Part shown: positions 33,487-45,483 of the stretch, in pieces
Position numbering within the stretch: position 1 is the stretch's first letter
Layout: the number at the start of each line of letters is the position of its first letter
Assembly: GCA_026770025.1 (NCBI GenBank)
Contig: JAMXDE010000011.1
Location: forward strand, 558,001-622,000
DNA: 64,000 nt
Source of the DNA: Craspedostauros australis
Lineage: Eukaryota > Bacillariophyta > Bacillariophyceae > Mastogloiales > Achnanthaceae
Direction of reading: 5' to 3'
Notes under the pieces: generated by a model
Told to the model about the DNA's origin: nothing
The model's database searches: none
Seen by the model: the letters and a program-made list of their open reading frames with translations, nothing else
Program-made: the position numbers and the translations under genes

Positions 33487-34713
33487 CTAAACCTTGCCAT
33501 CCAGATGCCATTGAAGCCGATGCTGCGCTATCCAGGAGTCATTGTGAATCCTGGACAGAGCCTCGACAGGCTTGCTTAGCAGCACGACTTGCGACACGTC
33601 CATGTCGCAACCGCTTCTCTCCATCCAACTTGTTGGCAACGTGATGTGGGACATGATAGCCTTACAAGCAGGGGCAACCAGCACCACATCCACGGCGTAG
33701 TTTGCAAGCAACGCCTCAACCTGAACGGCCTGCGCATCGACGGCTTGATCTGACGTTAACGTTACGGCATGCGACACATGCGTTTGCATCGCCGCTTGGA
33801 ATCGTTGCACGACAGCGTCAGAAGGCCCGATGATGATGGCACGCGGCCGCACCATGAAGGTGGGACTGACACCGGAAAAGCTGTCGGCGTCGGGCTGGTC
33901 GTACCAGTATCCGCACGATGGAGTGTGGAACGGCGCGTAGATACCACAGTCCGTGATGGTCAAGGGTTGCTGCGGCGCATCGCCGTCGGGCGTGCCCAGC
34001 GCTTCCATGGCCGTCAGGACCTCCCATCCGCTAACGATCTCTCCAAACACGACGTGCTTGCCATCGCACTGCGGCGCCGCAGCGAACGTGAAGAAGAATT
34101 GGGAGCTGTTGGAATTCTTGCCGCTGTTTCCCATCGACAGGATACCGCGGCGGTCATGCTTCAAGGCGAGGCCGGGACGATCGTCCTTGAATTTCTTGCC
34201 GTTGTAGATGGATTCTCCGCCGCTGCCATTGCCAAACACGAAATCTCCACCCTGCACGACGAAGTTGGGAACGACGCGATGGACCTTCGATCCACGGTAT
34301 GTCAATGGCTTGCCGGATTCACCGATCGGTGGTGGCTTCACCTTGCTGCCGCTGCTGCTGTCCGTCGTGGATGGTAAAGCAGATCCGTTCGCGCACAGGG
34401 TGGCAAAGTTCTCGCAAGCCAACGGCGATGTGTCCCAGTACAACTTGACGACAATGCGATTGCCGCCGATGGGCGGTTTGGTCTCGATGCCCTCGCCGAC
34501 CTTGCAACCCCACTCGTGATCGTTGGCGATGCACTCGGGGATGCGTGATATCTCCGAACCACCCAGATACCTCAGGTCCTTGCAGGAGAAGCCGTAGCGG
34601 CTGTCAGTGGCATCCACGAAGGCCGCCGCGGTCGCCAGCTTCTGCCGATGACCATTCACATCGAAATCGATGAAGCAGAATTCGGGCGTTTTTGCGTTGA
34701 TTCCGGAGACCAT
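33487..34713 (-). CDS. cyclophilin-type peptidyl-prolyl isomerase with N- and C-terminal extensions
   Basis: Single exon, 408 residues. The cyclophilin domain is about 85-265. H145-R146 with F151 and QGGD (154-157) supply the catalytic Arg and the backbone-binding site. GILSMGNSG and SQFFFTFA follow, and DGKHVVFGEI closes the site. At the position of human CypA Trp121 there is Gln (Q215, in APQCDGKH), which usually means weak cyclosporin binding. An insert rich in Ser/Gly lies around 113-135. The first 80 residues resemble no known targeting signal. The last 130 residues have a Rossmann-like pattern (RAIIIGPSDAVV, then VDVVLVAPACK). No clear membrane segment. Probably a protein-folding or complex-associated isomerase; the extensions are unassigned. 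Confidence 0.85.
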   Translation of the reverse strand: MVSGINAKTPEFCFIDFDVNGHRQKLATAAAFVDATDSRYGFSCKDLRYLGGSEISRIPECIANDHEWGCKVGEGIETKPPIGGNRIVVKLYWDTSPLACENFATLCANGSALPSTTDSSSGSKVKPPPIGESGKPLTYRGSKVHRVVPNFVVQGGDFVFGNGSGGESIYNGKKFKDDRPGLALKHDRRGILSMGNSGKNSNSSQFFFTFAAAPQCDGKHVVFGEIVSGWEVLTAMEALGTPDGDAPQQPLTITDCGIYAPFHTPSCGYWYDQPDADSFSGVSPTFMVRPRAIIIGPSDAVVQRFQAAMQTHVSHAVTLTSDQAVDAQAVQVEALLANYAVDVVLVAPACKAIMSHITLPTSWMERSGCDMDVSQVVLLSKPVEALSRIHNDSWIAQHRLQWHLDGKV

Positions 34714-35243
34714 CGTGGACTCGTTCGTTGTCTGTCTTCTACAGCACTATGCAGGGCAATGTGTGATCATTGATGCTGGTGTTGCCATCAATAGTCGTAC
34801 AATCCGCGGAGTGCTCTCCTATTCGCGAATGATGCCGCCATGGTCAGATCCGCTGTCATGTTCCCACAGCGGAGCCGCCTTGGTGAGAATGCAAAGATTG
34901 AAAATTTGACTAACTCGATCAATACATCCACCAGAAGTTGGTACCACACAAGAGTGCACATTTGATCACGACGAACTCTTCCACAACCAACCATCTTTGG
35001 CGCCAACCACAACAAGAACAACAATAACAAGCACAGCATCAAACCGATGTTCTGTGGCTGAACATACGTGCCGACACATGAGACGACGAAGCCAAAGAAT
35101 CAAAAAGGAAGGACAGCGAGAGAGTGGAGAAATAGGCACAAGTTCTACATATAATACTCTAACTGTAAACAGTACCATTAACATTCCCATCAGCACTCCC
35201 CAGAAAGACGACAAAACAAAGAGGAGAGACAACGACGAGCACC
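34714..35243. promoter_or_regulatory. divergent promoter region, cyclophilin / NMD3
   Basis: 530 bases separate the two divergent ATGs. The NMD3 side ends in a CACC-ATGG start context. No tandem repeats or core motif stands out. Confidence 0.4.
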
Positions 35244-37432
35244 ATGGAAGATCCGATGACAGCCTCCGACGCGTCCCTCGCAGGAACAGGTTCCATCGCC
35301 ACATCGACGCAGCCGCAGATGGTGCAGGTTCTGTGCTGCATGTGCGGGATCACCATCTCGCCCAACCCCTCCAGCACCTGCGCCACGTGCCTCGCGACGT
35401 CGTCCGACATCACGCGTGGCATCGGAACGCAGGCCATGCTGCATCAGTGCCGCGGTTGCCAGCGTTGGCACAAGGAGGCCGGCAAGTGGATCGCCTGCGA
35501 ATTGGAGAGCCGCGAGCTCATGGCGCTGTGCCTCAGCAACGTCAGCGGACTCAAGGGGTCCAAGAACAGCGGACACCGCGTGCGATTGATCGACGCCAGC
35601 TGGATCTGGACCGAACCGCACTCCATGCGACTCAAGGTCCGCCTCACGGTGCAGAAGGAGGTGCAGCAGGGCACCATCCTGCAGCAGGCCTTCACGGTCG
35701 TCTTCGTCGTCAGGAATCAGCAGTGCTTGGAATGCCAGGCCGAGTTCCGCCAGGGTTCCTGGAAGTCCTTGGTGCAAGTTCGTCAGCGCGTCAGTCACAA
35801 GCGCACCTTCCTCTATCTGGAGCAGCTCATTCTCAAGCACGGTGCGCATCGCGGATGCTTGAGCATCGAAACGTTCCGCGATGGTATGGATTTCTACTTT
35901 CCTGACAAGGGCAAGGCAGCGCGTTTCATTTCATTTTTGGAGAGCGTGGTGCCAATGAAGGTGGGTACATGCTTTTTCTGTTGGACAGTGTCAAAATGGA
36001 CAAGTATAGAGTAGTACATACTCTACACTTGTTCATCATGTGCATGATGCTCATACTCAAGTATGATATCTGATGTCGCTCATTTGATGTCAGCTGGACC
36101 CGATGCGTTTGGATGCATGTGAAGTGACTCGTCATCAAGAGAGGACAGCTGCCAATGCATCCGCCATGTGTTTCACAGCATCAACATCAAGTACTCACCC
36201 TGAACCTATACACAACACTTCAATACTCTTCTGGATCTGGCGAATCACGTCTACCGTCCTCGTACATACCATCTCGCTCACGAACATGCACACAGGTCAA
36301 AACATCCAAAAAGCTGATTGGCACAGACATCCGATCCAATATTTCGAACTTCAAATACACCAACCTCGTCGAGATCTGCCCGCTTTGTAAGGACGACCTC
36401 ATGTACCTCCCCTCCAGAACGGCACGAAACCTGGGCAATATCTCCCGCCTGGTCTTGGTCAAGAACATCTCCAACCTCATCCACTTCATCGATCCGCTCT
36501 CCGGACAGACAGCATCCATGACTTCCGAAGCCTACTGGCGAGACCCGCTGCGCCCCATCATCACTGCGGCACGATCGCGCATGGACCGGTTCATGGTGCT
36601 CGGCAAGGAGGCCGTCGTCGTGGAGCGCAACGTCTCCAAGCGTTCCGCCAGTCGCAAGCAGCGCAACCGGTTGGCCACCATCACTGTGGCACGCGAGGAC
36701 AATCTCGGCATCAACGACACGCAAGTCGAAGAACGATCGCATGTGGGATACCTCATGAAATCGGGCGACATCTGCGTGGGATACGATCTCAACGAAACCC
36801 AATTCGTCGATGACGATGCCGAAGATCAGAGAGCGGCCGGCAAGATGCCCGACGCCATCATGATCCGCAAGCTGTACGGCGGGGTGGCGACGGAGGAAGT
36901 CAACGCATCGAAGATGAGGATATGGAAATTGCAGCGTCTCGACGTTGAGGTTGCAGAGAGCATGAAGAGCGCCAGAGCTGCCAAGAACGAAGCGGAGGCC
37001 GATGACATGGACGAAGAGGACTTCTTGCAAGAAGTCGAGGCTGACCGCGAAATGAGAAACCGAATGAATCTGTACAAGAGCCAAGCACTCAAGAAGAAGA
37101 AATCGGCTGAAGATGGCGAGGATGCAGAAATGGACGATAACGACGACAATGACGACAATGACGATGGTGAAGGCAACGATGACCAGGAGGTCAAGCTGGA
37201 CGAACTCCTGGACGGCCTCGTGCTGGATTCCAAGCCGGATGCGGAGGACATGGACGCCACGAACGGCCTCAGCGGCGATTTCATTCCCTTGGATGAAGGT
37301 GAAAAGGCCGCCAAGGACGGCATCGCGTACCTGGGACGCGAAGATGCGCGCAACTTGAAGGACAAGGATGGCGCCGTCGCCACCAACTCGTTTGGAAAAG
37401 AGTATTCGCCAAAGGACTTTAAATTTGTGTAG
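35244..37432 (+). CDS. NMD3: 60S ribosomal export protein NMD3
   Basis: Adaptor that binds the joining face of nascent 60S subunits and links them to the exportin CRM1. Two exons, 35244-35960 and 36296-37432, join across a 335-bp intron (GTGGGT...ACAG, phase 0), giving 617 residues. The N-terminal zinc-binding region has C31, C34, C46 and C49 followed by C69 and C72 (QCRGCQRWHKE). RLIDASWIWTEPHS and KRTFLYLEQLI are typical NMD3 blocks. The splice joins VVPMK to VKTSKKLIG, matching the conserved family segment. VEICPLCKDDL and LGNISRLVLV follow. The C-terminal third is very acidic (about 480-520) with Leu-rich acidic stretches that could serve as export signals. Head-to-head with the cyclophilin gene. 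Confidence 0.93.
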
Positions 37433-37613
37433 ACGAACGTAATTGGAGAATTACTATTAGAAGACTCTACTCTATTTTGGGTTATCGAGAGTGTGGTCGC
37501 TGGTGCGCGCACGTACGTTGTTACGACGGACCGATAGACTGCACTGGGCTGTAACAGTTGGTACGAGTCCGGTTGCGACTGGTACTCAGCTTTTGTGTAG
37601 TGCTGCCACATCA

Positions 37614-39532
37614 TCACGCAACGTCTTGAAGTAGCTTCTTGACGCTGAAGAATGTTCCGACCGTGCCAACGACACCACCGATGGCAAGCACAAACATCGC
37701 CAGGTGACTGTAACCCTCCAGACGGAACGAGATGATGGATGGCAGCACGAAGGCGATCATCGTTCCGGACGCGCATCCCACCAAATCCAGAATATCGCCG
37801 AGGCTGGGAGATGCGATCGCGAGCATGGTCGTGACGAACCACAGTTTGGCCGTCAGAGCGATGTGACCAACGAGCTGGAGCTGCCGTTCGTCGTCTGGCA
37901 ATAGCCATTTGGTGGGCGCTGCACTGGACAAGATAAGCCTCGATAACGTCGTGGATAGCGAGATGTTGTCCGCATCTCTGTCATGATCCTGCGGCGGAAC
38001 GATCAACGGTTCCTGCAGATCATCTGCGGCGAGCGCGTCCTCCGCAATGACATCGTTCTTGCAGAAGGGATGGATGAAGATGATGATAAGGAGTTCCCGG
38101 CACGTGAAGAATGGGAGTGGGAAGGTGAAGAGCATGGTGACGCAGAGCAAGAGCTTGGCGAGATTGATCATCCATGACTCGGGATAGATGGCGAAGATGT
38201 CGGACTCCGTCTTGTCCCAGAACGTCATGTAAACGAATATGCCAACCGACAAGGACACGGCCGATGCTATGCTGACCGCTGTGGACGAGACAATCTTCCA
38301 GTTGGAGACGCTGCGGATGGTGGGTCGCAAGGATCCGTACACCAGGTGCACGGTATGCTGTGACACGAAGGTGAACACGAACGTTCCCAAGCTGCAATTG
38401 ACATCGGTCGATTCGAGGACGTGACGAAGGGTTGGTGAAGTTGTGCCGCAACGATGCAACAATGAATTGCGACATTGTATTGATTGCATCACAGCATCGT
38501 GTGCAGAGTATCGTAGCATAGAGTGGAGTGAAGAAGAATAGAGAGAGGTAGACGAATGGTGTGAGAAATGCATTCTGCACGACAGCGCATGATGGCGTGG
38601 CGTCAAATAATCCATGATCAGCATCACAACATGCTCCCCGAATCAATGGAACTGTGACCCACAGCGATATCATACAGCACCATGGAAGATGTGTAGTATA
38701 GCATGCAAACTGCAAGTCCGTACCTCTCCACAACACCAGGCTTGATCTCGAACCACTTCTCGTAGACCGAACCGCCATCTTGATGCAGTTCCGGATGCGC
38801 GAAGAATATGTAAATGACGATGCCAACTATGGCGATCATGGAAATAACGCTGAGCATGGAGAGATGCGACAGCGGTGTCATATCCCGCAAGAGACACAGC
38901 GGCAGGATGATGGTCGCGCTGAGGATCCATGTCGTCCAGTCGTTGTCTCGCAGAACTTCATGAATGACATGCACGAAGCCATCTTCTGTGGTGGCGTGGT
39001 GTCCAAACATGAGACTGCGTAGCGCTGGCGCGAAGTTGTCCTTGACGACGATGATGTAGGCCACCAGACAACCGAAGGAATAGAGGAACTTGCAGGCCAG
39101 CACGAGCAACCGACCCGTGGAGCCCAACCCGACCTTGGCCAGATCTTCGTAAGATCCGTGCGCTCCTTCCGTCTCGACCGACAGCCGTATGACCATGTCC
39201 AACGATACCTTGGTGAGCACACCGAAGAACAGTATGAGAAAGATCGAGACCACGCCGCCCGACACGGCGATCGCCCCGCCCAGCCCGATGCAGCCGGCAC
39301 CGATGATGCTGTTGGTGAAGTTGAAGATGGCGCCCGGCAGGCTGGATCCGCGGTCCGGCAGCTCGATGATGGTGGATGTGGAGCGCGCTAGCGGTGATTC
39401 AGCGTCATCCACCCGATCGTCTTCGTACGCGTACATGCCGTCGCCTTCGGAAGCGACGCTGTCCAGCACATCGTCGGCGTGATCGTGGCGCATGAACCTG
39501 GAGTCCACCGCATCGGAGTCAACTGATTGCAT
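37614..39532 (-). CDS. amino acid transporter, AAAP/SLC38 type
   Basis: Two exons, 39532-38724 and 38391-37614, are joined across a 332-bp intron (donor GTACGG, acceptor GCAG, phase 2), giving about 528 residues. A polar, acidic N-terminus of about 80 residues is followed by GAIFNFTNSIIGAGCIGL, the conserved first helix of the AAAP family with the unwound GAG segment. Around ten to eleven hydrophobic spans can be counted. The intron falls just before LGTFVFTFVSQHTVHLVY, where the spliced frame restores the usual helix. An acidic cytosolic loop (about 390-420) precedes the last spans. Such carriers move neutral amino acids with protons or sodium across the plasma membrane or vacuole; substrate and site are unknown. 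Upstream codons in frame are non-ATG. Confidence 0.87.
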
Positions 39533-40161
39533 GGTATGGCGCGAGTGCAGAATGATAACACAATGGTTGATGGGATCTATCAAAGTGCACCCTCTATTCG
39601 CTACTTGTGGTTGTGATTGTGATTGTGGTTGTGGTTGCAAGTGTAGCTAATACTTGTACTAGCCGTATACCAGCATCAGACGTCTTTGTGTTTGGGAGGA
39701 ATGAGAAAGACGCGGGAGGCGCAAGAAGTGCACTTCGGAACACGTTGTCAGAGACGGTGGACGGAGAACGAAGGCGGGAAAGCCGTCACAAGAAGAAGAA
39801 AGAACGAAAGAAGGCACTCCAACGAATTGTGTCTCTCGTTCTCGAGTCGTGCTTTCGTGATTCGAGTCACCAATGTCGGAACGAAGGAACACAACCACGG
39901 TAACAACAAGGGAGAATCGGCCTCTCCAACAGCACCACAGAGAGACACGGAGAAAACCAAAATGGCGAAAGGCAACGGACACTTGCTGTTGCGTCCCTCT
40001 CCTCTCTCTTGAATCAAACTTAATCAAAGTTGAATCAAACGCTGAATCAAGGCTGACCCAAGAAAGGAGGAGAGGCAATCCAATCGAATCCAAACCAAAC
40101 CAAACCAAACCAACACAAGGCAAGGCAAGACATCAGAGATCGGCAAGCAACAATCACAACC
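39533..40161. promoter_or_regulatory. divergent promoter region, transporter / YIF1
   Basis: 629 bases between divergent starts. The transporter side has a TTG/GTG-rich repeat (gtgattgtggttgtggttg, about 39610-39640). The YIF1 side ends with aaaccaaaccaaaccaacac, a short tandem repeat in the leader. No gene supported inside. Confidence 0.45.
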
Positions 40162-41726
40162 ATGTCAGGATTTTACGGCCAGCAAGCTCCGGGAGCAAGC
40201 ACAGGCGGCGGCAACAGCGGCTTCTACGGCTCCAGCAATGCCTTCGGACAGCAGCAGCAGCAACAGCAGCCATCCAACAACGGCGGCAACACCAATGCCT
40301 ACGGATTCGGACAGCAGCAGCAACAAGCATCATCTCAGCAGCAGCAGCAGCAACCAGCCTTCCAGCAATGGCAGGCGCCGGCTCCGGCAGCCCAGTACAA
40401 TGCGCAGCAGCAAAGGCAATCCCAGGGTCATGCCTACACGAACCAGCAGCAACAGATCCTGCAGCAACAGCAGCAGACGCCAGCGCCCTTCTGGAATCCA
40501 AACATGACCGCGGCAGTTGTCGGCGTCGCCGCGCAGGCGGCCTCGGGCAAGATCTCCAACGACGCCGTGCTGGATTGGGCCATGCAGGGCGGAGCTGCGG
40601 CCTGGAAATCCGGTGGGGCCAGCATGATTCCTGGCTTTGACCGCAGCATGATCACTCTGCGCACGTACTTTGCCGTCGACAACAACTACGTCGTCGCCAA
40701 GATGAAGAAGGTGCTATTTCCCTTCCAATCGACCGAGTGGAGGCGTATTGTAAGTGGATACAATCACGATGGCGTCGATGTTGGGTTGCGTCATGCGAAG
40801 GCAACTTGCGGAATCCTATGTGTAGCCGACCGAAGTGCCTGGGTTCATTGGTCGTCACTCTATTGCACTGTATTGCATTGCACTGTACATCTCTGCTTCA
40901 TTGATTGCATTGATTGCATTGCGTTACATTGCGTTACATTGCTTCGGTTGATCAATAATCTCACATTTCAATCGCGTTGCTTCAATTCCCCATGCTGGAC
41001 GTACGTGGACCATTGTTGGACCATACCTGGCATGATTGATGTCTATGGTGATGTGATGGTTGGCGTTACTGTTATCGATGCCATCACTATCAATGGCATC
41101 GTCTTTGTTGCCTTGGCTGTGGAAATGAGGCCATCCAATCCTTGAATTCATCCGTTCACACAATTCTATTTGCACAATCGTCGACGCCTCAGGAAAATGA
41201 ATCCGTGGGAGGACCAGACACGATCGTCTACATGCTCCCTCACTCCGATGAGAATGCTCCAGACTTGTACATCCCATCAATGAGCCTGATTTCCTACTGC
41301 CTCCTCTGCGCTTTGTGTTACGGGACGTCTGGCCAGTTCGATCCGGAGGTCATCCCCGACGTCACCACCAATTGCTTCATCGTCCAAGTGCTCGAGGTCA
41401 TCGCAATCCGCGTTGGTCTCTACATGATGCAGGTCACGCTGCCCATCCTGGATCTCTTCAGCTACACTGGATACAAGTACCTGGGCCTTTGCATCAACAT
41501 GTTCATCGGCCTCATCACGGGGCATCTCGGATACGGCACGACCGGCTTCTACGTCACCTTCCTCTTCACGGCGTCCGCAGCATCCTACTTCATGCTCAAG
41601 ACCATGGCCAACAACACCCCCACCAACGTATCGGCGACGGGTCCCAAGCGAGAGATCATGGTGCTCGCTTTTGCTGGTTCGCAGGCTGTCACCATGTGGC
41701 TCGTGAGCCAGACCAAGTTCTTGTAG
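40162..41726 (+). CDS. YIF1: YIF1-family Golgi membrane protein
   Basis: Partner of YIP1 in ER-to-Golgi vesicle traffic. Two exons, 40162-40749 and 41193-41726, are joined across a 443-bp intron (GTAAGT...TCAG, phase 0), giving about 373 residues. The N-terminal 110 residues are low-complexity Gly/Gln-rich and cytosolic. The conserved part begins at MITLRTYFAVDNNYVVAK and KVLFPF, continues after the splice with NAPDLYIPSMSLISY, the family hallmark, and ends in about five membrane spans. The predicted C-terminus is short (VSQTKFL). The long poly-Gln tracts (encoded by CAG runs) are unusual and could vary in length. The exon 2 start is chosen by phase and by the family motif; a nearby AG could shift it slightly. 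Confidence 0.88.
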
Positions 41727-42847
41727 AATATAGTAGAATAGTTTGGTATGCACCATGCGAGTACGAAGTCATCGTAGTCGTACGAGTGCGTAATGCAATA
41801 GCAGTGAAGGTCAATCACCCGATATAGTAGTCTCACTCTCTCTCTCTCTCTCTGGAGAGTAGTGCTGATGCGAAGTGTACCATGCTGTCTCTCTCATGAA
41901 CTCGTTGGTCGTGATCCCAATTTCCGCACTCCTCTCTAGTTTCGATGGTGATACTACAAGACGCGAAAGCGATTTGGTGTGACTTGCGCCCAATTTTTGG
42001 GCAGAGAACGACGTACAGACGACGCAGTTTCCCGGTTTTTACCTCTTTACTAACGCACACAGGCAGCAGACTCCTCCGACCAATGTGCCTCGAAATGGGT
42101 GTCGCGAGCGGTTGGGCGCGGTTGTGTTGGTGGGTGTCGCTGTTCTGGAGGTGTCGGATTAGACCTCCTCCAAGAGCAACACCAAGACGGAACAAACAAC
42201 CAAGCGAGGTGTGTGTCTTGACGATGATGACGGCCATGACGAGGCCTCTATGGATGGAAGGATGCTTGTGAAAGAGACGATGGTGTGAATTGATTCGGGA
42301 GATACGATGCCATCGGAATTCGTTTGGCAGATGGACGAACCACAACGGGAGAGCGGAGTTCCATCACGGCGATATCCGCGCTACGCTCGTATCGTGTATT
42401 TGCGTGAACATCGACGCCAAGCAATCATGGCCAAGATGACGCAATGCGGTCGCTGCACGTCAGATAGCGTTGCGACAGTGCGCATGCATTCAACGAACGC
42501 CTGTGGATGCGACAAGCACGAGGATGCGGTCATGAAAGCCAACAGCATGATTGGGTTGACATGCGCAACTGCCACGCGCAACGCAGCAGCACAAAGCCAT
42601 CTCCAACCTCAAGCAATATCTCACACTAATCCGCTTCCACTGCGTTCCACTCTCACCTCCTATTCACGAACTACGCGTATTCGTCGCACGCAATTGGTAT
42701 CGTGAACATTGACGAAACAACTGACGCAAACCACGCCTCGACGCAACATGCACACAACATTGAACACCACACGCTCTGCAACCACAGTCAATTGACGCTA
42801 TCCATTTTGACCTTTCGTAGTAGTATCCACAAAAGCAACCAGACAAG
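41727..42847. other. intergenic region with CT microsatellite, no gene seen
   Basis: 1.1 kb between YIF1 and eL18. A (CT)n tract is at 41836-41853. Overlapping frames on both strands (41833-42345 minus, 42307-42705 plus) have no recognisable domain. The last hundred bases are the eL18 promoter and leader. Confidence 0.45.
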
Positions 42848-43426
42848 ATGGGAATTGATTTGAAGGCAGGCGGACGCCGCATCGGGCACAAGAGCTCGAT
42901 GAAGGTGGTCAAGACCAAGAATCCATACAACCGTCTCTTGATCAAGCTGTACAAGTTCCTCTCCCGCAGAACTGATTCCAAGTTCTGCGCGACCGTCTTG
43001 AAGCGTCTGCACATGAGCAAGCTCAACCAGCCACCGATCGGCCTGAACCGCCTCTCAAAGTACATGACCAACAAGGACGGCAAGACCGCCGTCATCGTCG
43101 GCAAGGTGACCGATGATGTCAGAATGTTGGAGTGCCCAAAGCTCTCCGTCTGTGCCCTTGGCTTCACTGAGAATGCACGAAAGCGCATCCTCGCAGCCGG
43201 AGGAGAATGCCTGACCTTCGATCAACTCGCCCTTCGCGCACCAAAGGGATCCAATACTGTCCTCCTCCGCGGACCAAAGTCCCGCGAAGCCCTTGCCCAC
43301 TTCGGTCACAGCACAAGTGTCAACAACCCACACACTCACGACGGTGTCAAGCCATACGTACGAAGCAACGGACGCAAATTCGAACGCGCCCGTGGTCGCC
43401 GTCGTTCCAGGGGTTTCAAGGTGTAA
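42848..43426 (+). CDS. RPL18: cytosolic ribosomal protein eL18
   Basis: Structural protein of the 60S subunit. Single exon, 192 residues, the family's usual length. It starts MGIDLKAGG and has the typical segments [31 protein letters not shown] and the basic C-terminus [10 protein letters not shown]. No extension. The ATG follows a short leader (agacaagATG). Strong codon preference (AAG, CGC, CTC) as expected of a highly expressed gene. Confidence 0.98.
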   Translation: MGIDLKAGGRRIGHKSSMKVVKTKNPYNRLLIKLYKFLSRRTDSKFCATVLKRLHMSKLNQPPIGLNRLSKYMTNKDGKTAVIVGKVTDDVRMLECPKLSVCALGFTENARKRILAAGGECLTFDQLALRAPKGSNTVLLRGPKSREALAHFGHSTSVNNPHTHDGVKPYVRSNGRKFERARGRRRSRGFKV

Positions 43427-43852
43427 ACAAATTATTAGATTCCAAGAAATACCTGACGACCTGCACACAGAGTGCTTTTGTCTTCGCTCACTTCCATGTT
43501 TGTGGTTGTCGGCATGGAGTGAATGAGCTTTGGGCATTTGATGAATGTTGCGACGATGTCTTGGTGTCAAGTTTCCAACTTCCATTGATCGGCAATTGTT
43601 TCGTGTCGCAAATACGCAACAAGACCAAAACAACGATCCGAAGCAAAGGACACACAATCTGCAGCCACCACACGACGAACGCAAAACAAACATCCTGGAC
43701 TCTGCACGCCACCTGCCATCGTATTCCACAAACCAAGGCTTTCTCTTCTTCCGTGCTCACCCCACCGAAACCAGTGAAAGCAACTGCAACAGCAACAGCA
43801 ATAACAGTACAAGGCAAAGCAAACGACAGTTCTGCACAGAACAACAGAGACA
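43427..43852. other. intergenic region, no gene seen
   Basis: 426 bases between eL18 and the RAD51 paralog, same strand. The end is an AAC/AGC-rich leader. Minus-strand frames here are repeat-driven. Confidence 0.4.
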
Positions 43853-45483
43853 ATGTCGGCAGAACACAGAAGTCTCGCGCGGCTCCCTTTGGAGATCTTC
43901 ACTGATCTGATCACGAGGGAAATGGATGCGCCGTTGCCACCGCACCAACTACGGTCGGATATTGCGCTCAAATTCAAGAAACCATGCTTGAAGAAGTTCC
44001 GCGGAAGTAGAAGCAGCAACAACGGAGGAAATCAAAACATGATGGAACCCATCGCGACGGTCGGGGATTTGCTGAAGTTATCACGGAAGGTGATCATGGT
44101 CATCCTCGATCCCATCCTGACGTACAGTGAGTTGAGCGCTACGTATAATACGGTCGGATCATGGCATCTCATTGACACGGAAACATGCGGCGATCATATG
44201 TAGTCTTACAATCTCTGCTTTGCTCTACTCTGCTCTGCACAACGCTACAACTCTCTCGATCTTCTGTTTTTCTTCTTCTTTTGACAATGTTCGTTCACTG
44301 TACCTTCGAATGATCGGGTGGCACTGCCATCGCCTCCATCATTCTATCCATCGACGATCTATTGACGATCTATTGACGATCTGTTGACGGACACTTTATT
44401 TCAGACGAGTGCCAGGAATTGACGGATCGGATTTGCAGACACTGCACACCACTTCCGCAAACTGTCTTGTCCATGCTGCGCGTACCTTCTTCCCAACTTG
44501 CTTGTATTGGAAGTACTTCCAGCATTTCGGACACTGCACCAACGATAGGCACGGCACAACTCAAACCCAGCGCAAGGTTCTTGCCAAGCGGCGTGCTGTC
44601 ATTGGATGATGCATTGAAAGGCGGCGTGCAAATAGGCAACATCACCGAAGTCATTGGACGAGCAGGATCGGGAAAGACGCAACTCGGCCTCCAGCTCTGC
44701 ACGATGGTGGCAGGACTCGGCCAGGGAAGCATCTACATCGACACGGAGGCAAAGATCAGTTTGCAACGTCTGAAGGAGATTAGCCATCACCGACAAAGGA
44801 ACTTCAACGATGCGGCAAGCGCATCCCCTGAATCTGCATCTGCGTGCAAGTACAAATCGCCGGACGTCGTGCTGAACAATCTGACGGTCCACACACCCAC
44901 CAGCACCAACGAATTGCTATCGCTGTTGCAAAGTACGGAGGAGGAGATTTTGAAGCGCAACCAGATGGCGGCTGACAGCACAACTTCAGACAGGTACCCT
45001 GTTCGATTGCTCGTCCTCGATAGCATCGCGGCGCCGACGAAGCGAGACTTTGGGTCCGATTGCGCTCCGCAACGCGCCGCCGCGGTCTTCAAATGTGCCC
45101 AGATGCTGAAGACTCTTGCCGACCAGTTCGACCTGGCCATCGTCGTCATCAACCAGGTTGGATTGGACGCCAACGCGTCCACCACATCAGATTTCGACGG
45201 AGAGGTAGCAGTCCGCGCAGCACTGGGAACATCTTGGCATCACTGCGTGACGACCCGCATCCTTCTATCGCATGATTCTGATCCGAATAAGGTCCAAGAC
45301 GAACATCACACCACCCTCATCCACGGAATCCAAATTCAAAGTAGTCGTCGACGCGTTTCCATCCTCAAAAGCAACGTCGCAGAACACAGCACAGTACAAT
45401 GCAACATTGCCGATGCTGGGTTGGTTCATGCGGAGGCAGTGGCGAGGACGCAGTCGGGATCAGATGGAGACTCAGACGCGTAG
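43853..45483 (+). CDS. RAD51-paralog recombination ATPase, most like RAD51B
   Basis: Two exons, 43853-44126 and 44405-45483, join across a 278-bp intron (GTGAGT...TCAG, phase 1), giving 450 residues. The first 90 residues form the small helical N-terminal domain of the RAD51 family (VGDLLKLSRKVIMVIL). The RecA core begins at SLDDALKGGVQIG. Walker A is GRAGSGKT at about 176-183, followed by SIYIDTEAKISLQRLKEI; Walker B is LLVLD at about 293-297. INQV and AALGTSWHHCVTTRILL follow. Order and spacing fit RAD51B better than XRCC3 or RAD51D, but the call by eye is not firm. Paralogs assist RAD51 filament formation in double-strand break repair. The intron contains a tattgacgatc tandem repeat. The 5' exon would be missed without splicing. 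Confidence 0.75.
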
